A stretch of DNA of 64,000 nt from Caulobacteraceae bacterium (GCA_947475465.1 CANJLK010000009.1:1-64000); one strand, 5' to 3'. Counted from the stretch's first letter, positions 1-9,262 are shown. The notes: generated by a model from the letters alone, not told the origin. A program made the numbers and translations.

Positions 1-960
1 GTCAATGAGTTTGGCGAGGTGGGCCTAGACCACGATCTGTTGCAGCGCTCGGACGAAGACCTGATCTTGCTGGCCAATGGCTGCGTTTGCTGCACCGTGC
101 GCGGCGATCTCGTGCGCATTCTCGAAGGCCTGATGAAGCGCAAGGGCAAGTTCGACGCCATCATCGTCGAGACCACGGGCCTGGCCGACCCGGCCCCCGT
201 GGCCCAGACCTTCTTCGTGGACGAGGACGTCCGCGCCAAGACCCAGCTCGACAGCGTAACGACGGTGGTCGATGCCAAGCACCTGCCGCTCCGCCTCAAG
301 GATTCCAAGGAGGCGGCCGAACAGATCGCCTTCGCCGACCAGATCATCCTCAACAAGACCGACCTGGTGACTGAAGCCGAGCTGGCTGAGGTTGAGCGGG
401 CGATCCGCACGCTGAATCCACTGGCGCCGATCCACAGGGCCCAGCGGTCTAACGTGCCCTTGGCCACCATACTTGGGCGCAACTCCTTCGACCTGGCGCG
501 GATCACCGAACTGGAGCCGGACTTCCTCAACCCGGCCCACGGTGAGGCGGGGCACGTCCACGATGAGCATTGCGAGCACGATCACCACGATCATGGGCAT
601 GATCACCATGGCCACGAACATCACGATCCCGACCATGGGCATATCCACGACCACGTGGCCGAGAGCGGGATCAAGGGTGTTTCGCTCACTGCAGAGCGCC
701 CTCTGCATGGCGAGCGGGTGACGGCGTGGCTGAATGAGGTGCTGCAGGCCCAGGGGCCTGACATCCTGCGGGCCAAGGGCATCCTCGACGTCGCGGGCGA
801 GGACCGGCGGCTGGTGTTCCAGGCCGTGCACATGATCCTGGAGGGTGACTTCCAAGGGCCATGGCGGGCCGGCGACAAGCGCTATTCGCGGATGGTGTTC
901 ATCGGCCGCAACCTCGACGAGGCGAAGCTGCGCGAAGGGTTCGAGTCGACGATCGCCTGA
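1..960 (+). CDS. CobW/ZNG1-family GTPase metallochaperone (5' truncated by the window)
   Basis: The frame is open from base 1, so the start and the P-loop lie upstream of the window. The visible part opens with the switch-like NEFGEVGLDH stretch typical of CobW/P47K GTPases. It is followed by the metal-binding GCVCC motif, the guanine-specificity motif NKTD near residue 117, a long His/Asp/Glu-rich linker (about codons 180-218) and a CobW C-terminal domain. Such proteins use GTP to deliver zinc or cobalt to client enzymes in the cytoplasm. The His-rich linker favours zinc or nickel handling, but the metal cannot be read from sequence. The GTG at position 19 is internal to the protein and not its start. 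Confidence 0.9.
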   Translation, partial: VNEFGEVGLDHDLLQRSDEDLILLANGCVCCTVRGDLVRILEGLMKRKGKFDAIIVETTGLADPAPVAQTFFVDEDVRAKTQLDSVTTVVDAKHLPLRLKDSKEAAEQIAFADQIILNKTDLVTEAELAEVERAIRTLNPLAPIHRAQRSNVPLATILGRNSFDLARITELEPDFLNPAHGEAGHVHDEHCEHDHHDHGHDHHGHEHHDPDHGHIHDHVAESGIKGVSLTAERPLHGERVTAWLNEVLQAQGPDILRAKGILDVAGEDRRLVFQAVHMILEGDFQGPWRAGDKRYSRMVFIGRNLDEAKLREGFESTIA

Positions 961-971
961 AGCGTCCGCCG

Positions 972-1157
972 CTAGGCGGCGAGGGCCTGGCTCACCAGTT
1001 GCTTGAGGCGCGAGGTCGCCACGAATTCGGGCTTGAGCTGGCCGTAGCGGTTGACCTCGCGGCCACCACGCCACTCGAGCACCAGCATGTCGCCTTCAAC
1101 CCGATAGCGGGCGCGGTGCACGGCCTGGCCTAGTTCAAGCTGCAATGACATCCACAT
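972..1157 (-). CDS. small conserved-looking protein of unknown function
   Basis: This 61-residue ORF has an ATG start at 1157 and a second possible start two codons later. It is mostly soluble, has no membrane segment, and contains a basic central part (ARYRVEGDMLVLEWRGGREV) that could form a small beta-sheet. It lies convergent to the CobW gene, 11 bases past its stop. I do not recognise the family. Codon use fits the neighbours, so I keep it as a probable gene. Confidence 0.5.
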   Translation of the reverse strand: MWMSLQLELGQAVHRARYRVEGDMLVLEWRGGREVNRYGQLKPEFVATSRLKQLVSQALAA

Positions 1158-1275
1158 GGCGTTCGCCCCCGATGACCTTTGGGCGCCTTTTGCGCCCGGT
1201 CCGCCAAGGGTGCGCCGGACGTCGTTACCCGCCGATTAATGGTGAACAGCCAAGGGCCGCGTGGAGACGCACGAA

Positions 1276-1305
1276 AAAGCCCGCCGGAGCGATCCGGCGG
1301 GCTTT
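1276..1305 (-). terminator. Rho-independent terminator of exbD
   Basis: A perfect 12-bp stem (aaagcccgccgg with its complement) closes over a 6-base loop. On the minus strand it ends in a T run. It lies 25 bases after the stop of the ExbD gene and is oriented to end that transcript. Confidence 0.85.
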
Positions 1306-1329
1306 CGAGACTTCAAAGGCGAAAGGGCC

Positions 1330-1773
1330 TCAGATTTCTTCGTTGATCAAGGCGACCAGATAGAAGCCATTGCCCTGCAGGGTGTTCATGACCGACATGA
1401 AATCCCCGTAGCGGACCTGCTTGTCGGCGCGGATGTAAACGCGCTGCTGGGTCGGCGGCAGGGTCGGGTCGTCGGCCGACAGCTTGCGCGACAGGTCGGC
1501 CGGCAGGGTGTCGAGGCTGGTCTTGGTCTCGCCGATGAAGACGCCGCCGCCCTGCTGGACGTTGATCAGGATCGGCTCCTTCACCTTGGTGCCGGGGGGC
1601 GGCGGGATCGCCGGCGGCAGGTCGAGCTTGATCGACACCGTCGCGGCGGGGATCGCCACCATGAAAATGATGAGGAGCACCAGCATCACGTCCACAAAGG
1701 GCGTGACGTTGATGTCGCTGTTCTGGCCAAGGTCGAAGCGTCCGCCGCCCCCGCCGCCCAGCTTTGCACCCAT
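1330..1773 (-). CDS. ExbD/TolR-family biopolymer transport protein
   Basis: The protein has 147 residues. A Gly-rich N-terminus is followed by the ExbD signature SDINVTPFVDVMLVLLIIFM (about residues 19-38), a single inner-membrane helix with the conserved Asp that takes part in proton flow. A Pro-rich spacer and a periplasmic domain follow. ExbD/TolR proteins work with ExbB/TolQ to energise TonB or Tol systems. No ExbB partner is adjacent, so the partner must be encoded elsewhere. A strong terminator follows the gene, so it is probably transcribed alone. Confidence 0.9.
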   Translation of the reverse strand: MGAKLGGGGGGRFDLGQNSDINVTPFVDVMLVLLIIFMVAIPAATVSIKLDLPPAIPPPPGTKVKEPILINVQQGGGVFIGETKTSLDTLPADLSRKLSADDPTLPPTQQRVYIRADKQVRYGDFMSVMNTLQGNGFYLVALINEEI

Positions 1774-1933
1774 GCGTAAATTCCTTCCCTGGAGCGCCGT
1801 GGCGGCGCCCGTCTCAAGAGTCCGCTGACCTTTGGCAAGACGTCAACGGCTTGTAAAGGCCGAAGCGCGCCCCGGCGCCCAGGACTTCGAAAACGCTTTC
1901 CGTTTATCCGCCTGGCGCATTAGGGGGAGGACC

Positions 1934-2902
1934 ATGCAGCAGTCCTTCGACGCCTTTGTCACAACAGCGCTCTTCGACGCCGCCGGCCGGGCCGCCTTTG
2001 CGCTCGGAGATGGCACGGTGCGCTCGGAGGACGGCGCGACGGTCCAGGTCCACGACGGCGCGATCCTGGCCGCGGCTCTGCATCCCTCAGGCGAGGGCGT
2101 GCTCACAGGCGGCGACGACGGGCGGCTGGTCTGGACCCGGGGCGCCGATTGCGTGGAGCTCGCGCGCGTACCCGGCCGATGGATCGACGCGGTGACCGCC
2201 AGTCCCGCCTCGAAACTGATCGCCTTCGCTGCGGGCCGGGAGGTCCACGTGCGCGACGCCGCCGATCCGGCCTTCGCCCGCGTCTTCGCCCATGAGCGGA
2301 CGGTGGCGGACCTGGCCTTCGAGCCCAAGGGCCGCCGCATCGCCTGCGCGACCTATGGCGGAGCCTGGCTATGGTACGCCCGGATCGCCGAACAGAAGCC
2401 CGCCAGGCTGGCCTGGGCGGGCAGTCACATCGCCATCGCCTGGAGCCCGGACGGCAAGTTCCTGCTGAGCGCCATGCAGGAAAACCAGCTGCATGGCTGG
2501 CGCGTGGCCGACGAGAAAAACATGCGCATGGGCGGTTATCCGGCCAAGCCGAAGAGCATGGCCTTCCTGGCCAAGGGCAATCTGATGGTCACTTCCGGCG
2601 CGGCCGGGGCGGTGGTCTGGCCGTTCAGCGGCTCGGCGGGGCCCATGGGCCAACAGGCCGCCGAGGTCGGCTACGACGAGAGCGCCCTGGTCGTGAAGGT
2701 GGCGGCCATGCCCAACGGCATCCGCATGGCGGCGGGACTGGACGACGGCCGGGTCTGGGCCTGCGATCTCAATGGGCAGCGGGTCATCCCGCTCAAGGCC
2801 GACAAGGGCGCGGCGGTCACGGCTCTGGCCATCGACGCCGACGGCGATCGGGTCGCCTGGGGCTGCGAGGATGGGACCGCGGGCGTCAGCGAGGCCGGTT
2901 AG
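1934..2902 (+). CDS. WD40-repeat protein
   Basis: The product has 322 residues with repeated short beta-blade motifs such as HPSGEGVLTGGDDGRLVW, WSPDGKFLLSAM and DADGDRVAWGCEDG, which indicate a beta-propeller of WD40 type. The start is placed at ATG 1934 because gggggagg stands 3 bases upstream; the open frame extends further 5' without a ribosome site. There is no signal peptide, so it is probably a cytoplasmic scaffold protein. Its stop overlaps that of the convergent globin gene by four bases. The partner is unknown; similar proteins occur next to CobW-type genes in relatives. Confidence 0.85.
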   Translation: MQQSFDAFVTTALFDAAGRAAFALGDGTVRSEDGATVQVHDGAILAAALHPSGEGVLTGGDDGRLVWTRGADCVELARVPGRWIDAVTASPASKLIAFAAGREVHVRDAADPAFARVFAHERTVADLAFEPKGRRIACATYGGAWLWYARIAEQKPARLAWAGSHIAIAWSPDGKFLLSAMQENQLHGWRVADEKNMRMGGYPAKPKSMAFLAKGNLMVTSGAAGAVVWPFSGSAGPMGQQAAEVGYDESALVVKVAAMPNGIRMAAGLDDGRVWACDLNGQRVIPLKADKGAAVTALAIDADGDRVAWGCEDGTAGVSEAG

Positions 2903-3333
2903 GCGGCTGCCACGATGCGGTCGGGGACCTGTTTGGCGGCGGCGATCATGGCCTCGGCGAGGATTCCGTAGGCCTCGCTCCACGCGTCTCGCACCGCCGG
3001 TGTGAAGGCCGGGCCCAGCGCCTTTTCCAAAGTCCACATCAGGGTTTGGCCGAAGGTGGCGTAGTGCGGTTCGATCACCCCGTAGTCCACGTGTCGGCGG
3101 GCCAGGTCCTGAATCCGAGGGATCATCTTTTCCAGGCGGTCGAGGTCCATGACCACCATGCTGAGCGCCGCCATCAGCTTGGCGCCCTGGGCCTTGGCGT
3201 CGCTTTTGAACATGGTGCGCATACTCGGGGCGACCTGGAACAGGCGCCTGTAGAACACCGCGGCCGCCTGGGCCTTCACCGGCAGGATCCGGGCGAAGGT
3301 GGCGCGGACGATCTGGACTTGATCCGGGGTCAT
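2899..3333 (-). CDS. single-domain globin
   Basis: This 144-residue protein has the full helical globin fold pattern, beginning MTPDQVQIVRATFARI. It has the helix-E/F region RIQDLARRHVDYGV with the likely proximal heme His, followed by HYATFGQTLMWTLEKAL. It resembles the heme domain of flavohemoglobins without the reductase part. Such globins bind O2 or NO in the cytoplasm and may act in NO detoxification or oxygen handling. The redox partner is not encoded nearby. The gene is convergent with the WD40 gene and shares its stop region. Confidence 0.85.
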   Translation of the reverse strand: MTPDQVQIVRATFARILPVKAQAAAVFYRRLFQVAPSMRTMFKSDAKAQGAKLMAALSMVVMDLDRLEKMIPRIQDLARRHVDYGVIEPHYATFGQTLMWTLEKALGPAFTPAVRDAWSEAYGILAEAMIAAAKQVPDRIVAAA

Positions 3334-3424
3334 GACGCGAAAGCCTGAACTCGGCGGGAAAAGGCCGCCTCATCGACACTTACGGAGTGTGGAGGCGGAT
3401 GGATGCGTCGCGCGGACCCCGACC

Positions 3425-5857
3425 TCAGACCCTTGCGGTTCTAGCGCCCAGCGCCGAGAGAGCCTCCGCCAACTCTACGCGGCGGAAGGGCTTGGTCAGG
3501 CGCGGCAGGCTCGGATCAAAACCGTCCACCTCCGCGAAGCCGGATATTACCAGGATCGGCAGTCCAGGGCGGCGGCCGCGCGCCAGGACGGCCAGTTCGG
3601 CCCCCGTCATGCCGGGCATGAGATAGTCGGTGACCAGCAGGTCCACCGGCGAGCCTTCGTCGAACACCGCGATGGCGGCCTCGGCCGAGCCGACGTCGAC
3701 GACCCGGTAGCCCAGGTCGCCCAGCATGTCCGCCGTGCTGGTCCGCGCCAGGGCTTCGTCATCGACCAGCAGGACCACGCCGGCGCGTTCGCCCCGGTCG
3801 CCGTGGACAGCCGCCGCCAGGGGCGGATCGGCGGAGAGCGGGTCACAGCTGACCGGCAGCCACAGGGCGACTTCCGTGCCCAGGCCACGGCGGCTGGCGA
3901 TGTCGAGGGCCCCGCCTAGCTGGGCCGCCAAGCCATGGACCATGGAGAGGCCAAGGCCGGTGCCCTTACCGATACCCTTGGTGGAGAAGAAGGGCTCGAT
4001 GGCGCGGGCGAGAGTGGCGGCGTCCATGCCGACCCCGGTGTCAGCCACGGACAGGCGCACGTAGCGGCCGGGCGGCAGGGACAGGCGATGGCCGGCGCCC
4101 AGGGTTTCCTCGCGGATGGCCAGCGTCAGGCGACCGCCCTCCGGCATCGCGTCCCGGGCGTTGACCGCCAGGTTGAGCAGGGCCATCTCGACCTGGTTGG
4201 AATCCGCCTGGGCCGGCGGCACGCCCTCGCTGATATCCAGTTCCACTTCGATCCGCGGCCCGGACGTACTGGCGATCAGGGCGCTCATGCCGCCGACCAG
4301 GGCCGCGAGGTCCACCGCCTCGGTCTTGAGGGGCTGGCGGCGGGCGAAGGCCAGGAGCCGCTGGACCAGCAGTTTAGCCCGCTCGGCCGATTGCAGGGCG
4401 CCTTCGATCAGGCGGTGCTCGCGCGGTCCGCCCAGGCCGCGGGCCTGCAGCATGTCGAGGCTGCCGATGATCGGGGTCAGCAGGTTGTTGAAGTCGTGGG
4501 CGACGCCGCCGGTGAGCTGGCCCATGGCCTCCATCTTCTGGCTTTGCCTTAGGGCCTCCTGGGCCTTGAGCAGCGCCTCCTCGGCGGCCTTTTCCTCGGT
4601 GATGTCGCGGCCGGTGCAGTAGACGATGCCGTCTTCCGGCACGCCGACCCAGGAAATCCACCGGTAGCTGCCATCCTTGCAGCGGTAGCGGTTCGGGAAG
4701 CCGATGGCCGGCTGGCCGTGCTGGGTGAGGGCGAAGCCCGCGCGGGTGGGTTCGATATCGTCGGGATGCAACAGGTCGAAGATCGAACGGCCGGCCACCT
4801 CCTCCTCCGTCCACCCGAGCACCGTCATCCAGGCCGGATTCGAGGTGATGAAGCGCCCTTCGGCGTTCAGCGCCCCCATCAGGTCCGGACTGACCTGCCA
4901 GGTGCGGCCGCGGGCCTGGGTGCGCTCGATGACCTGGCGCTCGAGGTCGGCGTTCAGTTCCCGCAGGCGTGTCTCGCTGGCCCGCAGGGCCTCGGCTGCG
5001 CGGTGGACCTCGGTGACCTCGTATCCTCCGATGAAGACGCCGGTGACGGCGCCATCCTCGTCTCTCGTCGGCTCGAAGACGAAGTCGATGTACTGCGGAC
5101 TTTCCGCGCCGTGGAGGCGCAATTCCATGCCGCGCAGCACCATCCGTTCGCCGCTTCGGTAGACTTGATCGAGCATCGGCAGAAAAGCCTGGTCCTCGAG
5201 GTCGGGGAACATCTCGCGGAAGGTGCGACCGATGAAATCCGTGCGCCCCGAGATCGCCTCGTAGGCGTCATTGACGTACTCGTAGGTGTGCTCCGGCCCG
5301 GCGACGACGCTGGCGAAGCCGGGCATCTGGCCCAGCAGCTGCCTCTGCCGTTGCTGTTCGGCGGCGCGCCGGCGGTCGGCGAGGACCCGGTCGGTAGTCT
5401 CCACCACGATGGCGATGACCCCGGCCGGAAGCCCGCTCTCGTCGATCACCGGCGAGTAGTCGAGGTTCATCCAGACCTGCTCGGGCTTGCCGGAGCGGTG
5501 CAGGGTCAGTTCCTGATCCTTGTAGGCCAGGGTTCCGCCAGCCAGGCCGACCTTCATGACATTGTCGTTGAAGTCGGCGACCTCAGGCCAGCCTTCGCGG
5601 ACCTTGCTCCCCAGCAGCTGGGGGTGACGGCCGCCCGCAAACACCGAATAGGCGTCGTTGTAGAGCATGATCCCGTCCTCGCCCCAGAGCAGGACGATCG
5701 GCAGGGGCGAAAGAAGCATGAAGCCGACAATCGCCTTCAGGCTCTGAGGCCAGGACTCGCCGGGGCCCAGCGAGCGAGCCCAGTCATGCGAGCATATGCG
5801 GCGAACCATTTCGCCCGAGCCCACCAGGAAGGCGTCTGGCGACGGCCTGTCTTGCAT
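3425..5857 (-). CDS. PAS-PAS-PAS hybrid histidine kinase with C-terminal receiver
   Basis: The start is taken as ATG 5857 because GGGGGA lies just upstream of it, whereas the ATG at 5878 has no such site; the protein is 810 residues. It has no membrane helix. Three PAS-like sensor domains occupy about residues 25-170, 178-300 and 315-425. A HisKA domain follows with phospho-acceptor His454 in GGVAHDFNN, then an HATPase domain with DTGVGM and GTGLGLSMVHG. A receiver domain carries Asp744 (LLVTDYLMPG). It is a cytoplasmic sensor kinase of the bacterial bathy-type class; the signal and the output partner are unknown. No response regulator gene is adjacent. Confidence 0.9.
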   Translation of the reverse strand: MQDRPSPDAFLVGSGEMVRRICSHDWARSLGPGESWPQSLKAIVGFMLLSPLPIVLLWGEDGIMLYNDAYSVFAGGRHPQLLGSKVREGWPEVADFNDNVMKVGLAGGTLAYKDQELTLHRSGKPEQVWMNLDYSPVIDESGLPAGVIAIVVETTDRVLADRRRAAEQQRQRQLLGQMPGFASVVAGPEHTYEYVNDAYEAISGRTDFIGRTFREMFPDLEDQAFLPMLDQVYRSGERMVLRGMELRLHGAESPQYIDFVFEPTRDEDGAVTGVFIGGYEVTEVHRAAEALRASETRLRELNADLERQVIERTQARGRTWQVSPDLMGALNAEGRFITSNPAWMTVLGWTEEEVAGRSIFDLLHPDDIEPTRAGFALTQHGQPAIGFPNRYRCKDGSYRWISWVGVPEDGIVYCTGRDITEEKAAEEALLKAQEALRQSQKMEAMGQLTGGVAHDFNNLLTPIIGSLDMLQARGLGGPREHRLIEGALQSAERAKLLVQRLLAFARRQPLKTEAVDLAALVGGMSALIASTSGPRIEVELDISEGVPPAQADSNQVEMALLNLAVNARDAMPEGGRLTLAIREETLGAGHRLSLPPGRYVRLSVADTGVGMDAATLARAIEPFFSTKGIGKGTGLGLSMVHGLAAQLGGALDIASRRGLGTEVALWLPVSCDPLSADPPLAAAVHGDRGERAGVVLLVDDEALARTSTADMLGDLGYRVVDVGSAEAAIAVFDEGSPVDLLVTDYLMPGMTGAELAVLARGRRPGLPILVISGFAEVDGFDPSLPRLTKPFRRVELAEALSALGARTARV

Positions 5858-5935
5858 CGTCTTTCCCCCGCCGCGCATGGCCCCGTTATGTTGAACGCGG
5901 CAGCGGCGATTGGGTTCAATCCCGCCGGGTCACAG

Positions 5936-6598
5936 TCAGTCGAACCCGCGAAGTTCTCCCCAGACCTCAAGGGGGTCGCGGCTCGCCCGCATGCGGTTGA
6001 TCGGATGTCCCGCCTCGCGGTAGCCGAGCGCCATGCCGGAGAACAGCATGTGGTCGTCTGGCAGGCCCAGGAAGCGCGCCACGGTCTGCGGATATCGTGA
6101 CCAGTATTCCTGCGGGCAGGTGTCGAGGCCGCGCTCGACGGCCAGGAGCATGACGTTTTGCATGAACATGCCGACGTCGGCCCACTGCGGCGGTCCGACC
6201 TTGCGGTCTATGCAGAAGAACAGGCCCACCGGCGCCCCGAAAAATTCTCCGTTCTTGGCCATCTGCCGCAGGCGTGCGGGCTTGTCTTCGCGGGGAATGC
6301 CGATGGTCGCGTAGAGGTCCTCGGCGTTCTGGAAGCGGCGGGTCCGGAAGGGCTCCCACAGATTGGGCGGGTAGACATCGTACTCCGGCGTCTCGCCGGC
6401 CGGGTTGGCCGCCACCAGGGCCTTGAAGTCGGCCAGCGGCGCGCCGGCGAGGCCATAGACCCGCCAAGGCTGCAGGTTGCCGCCAGAGGGGGCCTGGGCC
6501 GCGCGGGCCAGGATATCGGCCACCACCGCGCCGGGGACCGGGTCGGGCTTGAAGGCGCGGATCGAGACGCGGCGGGCGATGGCTTCGGATACATCCAT
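5936..6598 (-). CDS. nitroreductase-family FMN oxidoreductase
   Basis: The start is set at ATG 6598 ([16 protein letters not shown]), which matches the normal N-terminus of the family; the open frame runs 16 codons further. The 220-residue protein has the FMN-binding RRVSIRAF and [11 protein letters not shown] motifs and the C-terminal [10 protein letters not shown] stretch. Members reduce nitro groups, quinones or similar substrates with NAD(P)H and FMN. The gene is divergent from mtgA with only about 70 bases between them. Confidence 0.9.
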   Translation of the reverse strand: MDVSEAIARRVSIRAFKPDPVPGAVVADILARAAQAPSGGNLQPWRVYGLAGAPLADFKALVAANPAGETPEYDVYPPNLWEPFRTRRFQNAEDLYATIGIPREDKPARLRQMAKNGEFFGAPVGLFFCIDRKVGPPQWADVGMFMQNVMLLAVERGLDTCPQEYWSRYPQTVARFLGLPDDHMLFSGMALGYREAGHPINRMRASRDPLEVWGELRGFD

Positions 6599-6666
6599 GG
6601 GTTCACTCCGGCTTGACGCAGGCTGGCGGCGCAAGCCAGCTAGCACCTATCGCCAAGGACCCCGGT

Positions 6667-7395
6667 TTGGCCAGACGACCCAAAGCCCCGAACGCCCGCC
6701 GCCGCCCAGGCCTGATCGGACGGCTGTTCCGCTGGCTGGCGCTGGGCGTGCTGATCTTCGGCCTGATCGGGCCGGTGGCGGTGGTCACCCTCTACCGTTT
6801 CGTACCGCCGCCGATCACCTGGCTGATGGTCGAGCGGATGGTGCAGGGTCATGGCTTCGAGCGCCGCTGGGTCCCGATCGGACGGATTTCCCCACAGCTG
6901 GTGCGCGCCCTGATCGCGGCGGAGGACAGCCAGTTCTGCGAGCACCACGGGTTCGATTTCAACGCCATGCAGAAGGCGATGGAGGCCAACGAGAGGGGTT
7001 CGGGCAAGATCCGGGGCGGATCGACGATCAGCCAGCAGACCGCCAAGAACATCTTCCTGTGGCCGCGCCGCGACTATGTCCGCAAGGGGCTGGAGGCCTG
7101 GTTCACGGTCCTGATCGAGCTGATCTGGGGCAAGGAGCGGATCATGGAGGTTTATCTGAACTCCATCGAGTGGGGCCCGGGCGTCTATGGCGCCGAGGCC
7201 GCCGCCCAGCACAATTTCCACGTCAGCGCCGCCCAGCTCAGCGGCGCCCAGGCCGCGCGGCTGGCGGCCATCGTCCCCAAGCCGCTGGCCTGGAAGGCTG
7301 CCGCGCCCGGGCCCTATATCCGCAAGCGCTCCGGACATATCGGGGCGGCGGCGGGCACGGTGCGCCGCGACGGCCTGGCCGCCTGCGTGATCTGA
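6667..7395 (+). CDS. mtgA: monofunctional biosynthetic peptidoglycan transglycosylase
   Basis: The protein has one N-terminal membrane anchor (about residues 20-42) and a GT51 domain. The catalytic motif [14 protein letters not shown] is followed by [19 protein letters not shown] and [17 protein letters not shown]. It polymerises lipid II into glycan strands in the periplasm and lacks a transpeptidase domain. No ATG is available. I prefer the TTG at 6667 because AAGGA stands 8 bases upstream; a TTG at 6613 in the same frame would add 18 residues without a ribosome site. The resulting 242 residues equal the usual MtgA length. Confidence 0.92.
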   Translation: MARRPKAPNARRRPGLIGRLFRWLALGVLIFGLIGPVAVVTLYRFVPPPITWLMVERMVQGHGFERRWVPIGRISPQLVRALIAAEDSQFCEHHGFDFNAMQKAMEANERGSGKIRGGSTISQQTAKNIFLWPRRDYVRKGLEAWFTVLIELIWGKERIMEVYLNSIEWGPGVYGAEAAAQHNFHVSAAQLSGAQAARLAAIVPKPLAWKAAAPGPYIRKRSGHIGAAAGTVRRDGLAACVI

Positions 7396-7470
7396 GGCCA
7401 GCTTCAGGGAACAGGCTGGCGGCCGCGGGGTTCTAGTGGCCGAACCCACCCGCTCAGGAAGGCCCTTCCC

Positions 7471-7893
7471 ATGAAAGTCAGCGAAGCCATGACGGCCCAG
7501 GTCGTCACCGCCACGCCCCAGACCACCATCGCCGAGGCCGCCCGGCAGATGTCGAACATCGATTCCGGCGCCTTGCCCGTCGTGGAGAACGGCAAGGTCG
7601 TGGGCTTCGTCACCGACCGTGACATCGTCGTGCGCGGCGTCGCCACGGGCGCCAGCCCGGATTCGCCGGTTTCCGGGATCATGAGCGAGGAGATCCACTT
7701 CTGCCAGGCTGAGGACAGCGTCGCGGACGCTGCGGCCCATATGGGCAATCACCAGGTCCGCCGGCTGGTCGTGCTGGGCGAGGGCGGCCAGCTGGCCGGC
7801 ATCATCTCCCTGGGCGACATCGCCGTGGACTACGGCGCCAAGCAGGTCGGCAAGACTCTGGAAGACATCTCCGACGCCCCGGCGACCCACTAG
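7471..7893 (+). CDS. two-CBS-domain protein
   Basis: This 140-residue protein consists of a tandem CBS pair (Bateman module). The first domain spans about residues 8-63 and ends GFVTDRDIVVRG, and the second spans about 72-125 and ends GIISLGDIAVDYG. Such stand-alone modules bind adenine nucleotides and signal energy or stress state; the target is not evident. It follows mtgA by 75 bases in the same direction and might share its transcript. Confidence 0.9.
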   Translation: MKVSEAMTAQVVTATPQTTIAEAARQMSNIDSGALPVVENGKVVGFVTDRDIVVRGVATGASPDSPVSGIMSEEIHFCQAEDSVADAAAHMGNHQVRRLVVLGEGGQLAGIISLGDIAVDYGAKQVGKTLEDISDAPATH

Positions 7894-7942
7894 GGGTTTC
7901 GTTGCCCCCAAAAAGGGGACTGCTGCATATTGAAATTGCGCG

Positions 7943-7967
7943 CCCTTCTCCCCCTGCGGGAGAAGGG
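7943..7967. repeat. palindromic hairpin between convergent genes
   Basis: A perfect 10-bp inverted repeat (cccttctccc with its complement) closes over cctgc. It lies between the stops of the CBS gene and the SOS-box gene. This sequence type is a common dispersed palindrome in Proteobacteria and may double as a bidirectional transcription stop, although no T run follows. Confidence 0.5.
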
Positions 7968-7973
7968 ACTCTA

Positions 7974-8480
7974 TCAGGCCGAGCTTCGCCACGGAGTCTC
8001 GGTGAGCGTCCCGGCCGCTGGCGGCGAAGGCTCCAGTCCGAGGTCGGCGCTGAGGCGGGCGATGTGGACATCGACGGGGTCGGCGAGGAAGGTGTCGGAG
8101 AGGACGGCTTCGGCCAGGCGGTCATCGAGGAGGTCGACCAGGCGTTCGGCCTCGTCCTCGTCCTCGGTTTCGGTCCAGATCAGGCGTTCGAGGGGCTTTT
8201 CGATGCGGGCGCGGTGGCGGTCGCGCCGGCGCACGGTCTGAAGATCGGCGTCGTCGCGGGCCTCGCGGTCGGCGCGCGCGGCATCGCGGACCAGGCGGGT
8301 CTTGAGCGCCAGGGACTGGCGCAGCGAGCGGCCGACGGCGTGGAAGGCCTGGGCGGCTTCGGCGCTTTCAGACACGGTCTCGGCGGCCAGGGCCTTGGCC
8401 TGGAGGTCGCGGGCGAGCACGAGCGCGAGTTCGGCGAACTCGGCCAGCATCTCGGTGTCGCGGACGATGTCGATGGACAT
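7974..8480 (-). CDS. unknown protein with a LexA box directly before its start
   Basis: From ATG 8480 the product has 168 residues, is highly charged and is predicted to be almost entirely helical. It has an Ala/Glu-rich first half, a basic middle (about residues 85-98) and a Glu/Asp-rich stretch TETEDEDEAERLVDLLDD. There is no signal peptide, membrane helix or recognisable catalytic motif. An upstream TTG in frame would extend it by 8 residues, but those codons lie inside the LexA box. The promoter arrangement suggests induction by DNA damage and perhaps a nearly leaderless mRNA. I do not recognise the family, and the function is unknown. Confidence 0.75.
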   Translation of the reverse strand: MSIDIVRDTEMLAEFAELALVLARDLQAKALAAETVSESAEAAQAFHAVGRSLRQSLALKTRLVRDAARADREARDDADLQTVRRRDRHRARIEKPLERLIWTETEDEDEAERLVDLLDDRLAEAVLSDTFLADPVDVHIARLSADLGLEPSPPAAGTLTETPWRSSA

Positions 8481-8517
8481 GAACAAAACAAGAACATAGG
8501 ACAAGGTCCAGAGTCAA
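8481..8517 (-). promoter_or_regulatory. promoter with overlapping LexA (SOS) box
   Basis: On the minus strand, positions 8495-8481 read GTTC-N7-GTTC, the exact LexA consensus of Alphaproteobacteria, ending one base before the ATG at 8480. Upstream lies TTGACTC (8517-8511), then 10 bases, then CCTATGTT (8500-8493). This resembles the Caulobacter housekeeping promoter (TTGaCgS, 10-14 bases, GCTAnAwC). The operator overlaps the -10 and probable start point, as expected for repression. Confidence 0.75.
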
Positions 8518-8629
8518 GTTCTCTTGGGGCCGCCTGTCACAAAACCCCTACAGGCGGTCGCTAAAGCCTCGCCCGGAGGTTTCCCCCTCCCCACAAACTT
8601 CATGGCCCCGGCGTCCTCAGGCGCCGGGG

Positions 8630-9262
8630 CTATTTTCTTCCGCGCACCACCCCCACGCAGATCAGGGCCTGGCCGACGAAATAAAGGCTCCAGATCGCGG
8701 GTCCCAGCCAGACGGCGCCGGCCAGCGGCCCCGTGCGGGCGAAGAGGAGAAGGTCGGAGGCCACGAACATCAGCGCGCCCAGGCCCACCCAACCGCGGGG
8801 GAAGCGGCTGACCTGGGCGGTGGCCGCCATGGCGCCAAGCCCGAGGCCATAGAGGGCGACGCCAGGATTCAAGGTCAGACGGAAGGCCAGGATGGCCACA
8901 AGCGGCGCCAGCAGGGCCGCGGACATGAGATCGCCGCGGCTCGCGCCCGTGCGGCGGTTGCGAAGATAGAGCCCGATGGCGACCAGGTGCCCGGCGAAGA
9001 ACACCGCCCCGCCGGCCGTGAGCCCCATCGCGCCCAGCAGCACGTCGCCCGTCGCGCCGAGCGCCATCACCGCGGTGAGCAGCCAGCCGTCGAAGGTGCG
9101 CGCGGACAGGGCCGCGTAGGCCGCCAGGAAACCGACGCCGGAGCCCTTCCAGGCCAGCCCGGCGGCCGGCGAAATCGGCAGCCGGTCGGCCAGCAGATAG
9201 GTCGCACCGCCGATCAGGGCGGCCAGGAGGGCGAGATTGGCAAGGCGCGTGCGCGGGTTCAT
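8630..9262 (-). CDS. YhhN/TMEM86-family membrane protein (lysoplasmalogenase-like)
   Basis: The 210-residue protein consists of about seven hydrophobic helices with the family pattern GATGDVLLG followed later by FVASDLLLFAR, which carry conserved acidic residues inside the membrane. Family members hydrolyse lysoplasmalogen vinyl ethers in some organisms; the bacterial substrate is uncertain. The last codons overlap a GC-rich hairpin (8605-8630) that could act in RNA 3'-end formation. Confidence 0.85.
   Translation of the reverse strand: MNPRTRLANLALLAALIGGATYLLADRLPISPAAGLAWKGSGVGFLAAYAALSARTFDGWLLTAVMALGATGDVLLGAMGLTAGGAVFFAGHLVAIGLYLRNRRTGASRGDLMSAALLAPLVAILAFRLTLNPGVALYGLGLGAMAATAQVSRFPRGWVGLGALMFVASDLLLFARTGPLAGAVWLGPAIWSLYFVGQALICVGVVRGRK

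Noticed and set aside
8605..8630. GC-rich hairpin at the end of the YhhN gene as a terminator
   Set aside because: The stem is good, but no T run follows in the direction of the gene and the stop codon touches it, so it is only mentioned with the gene.
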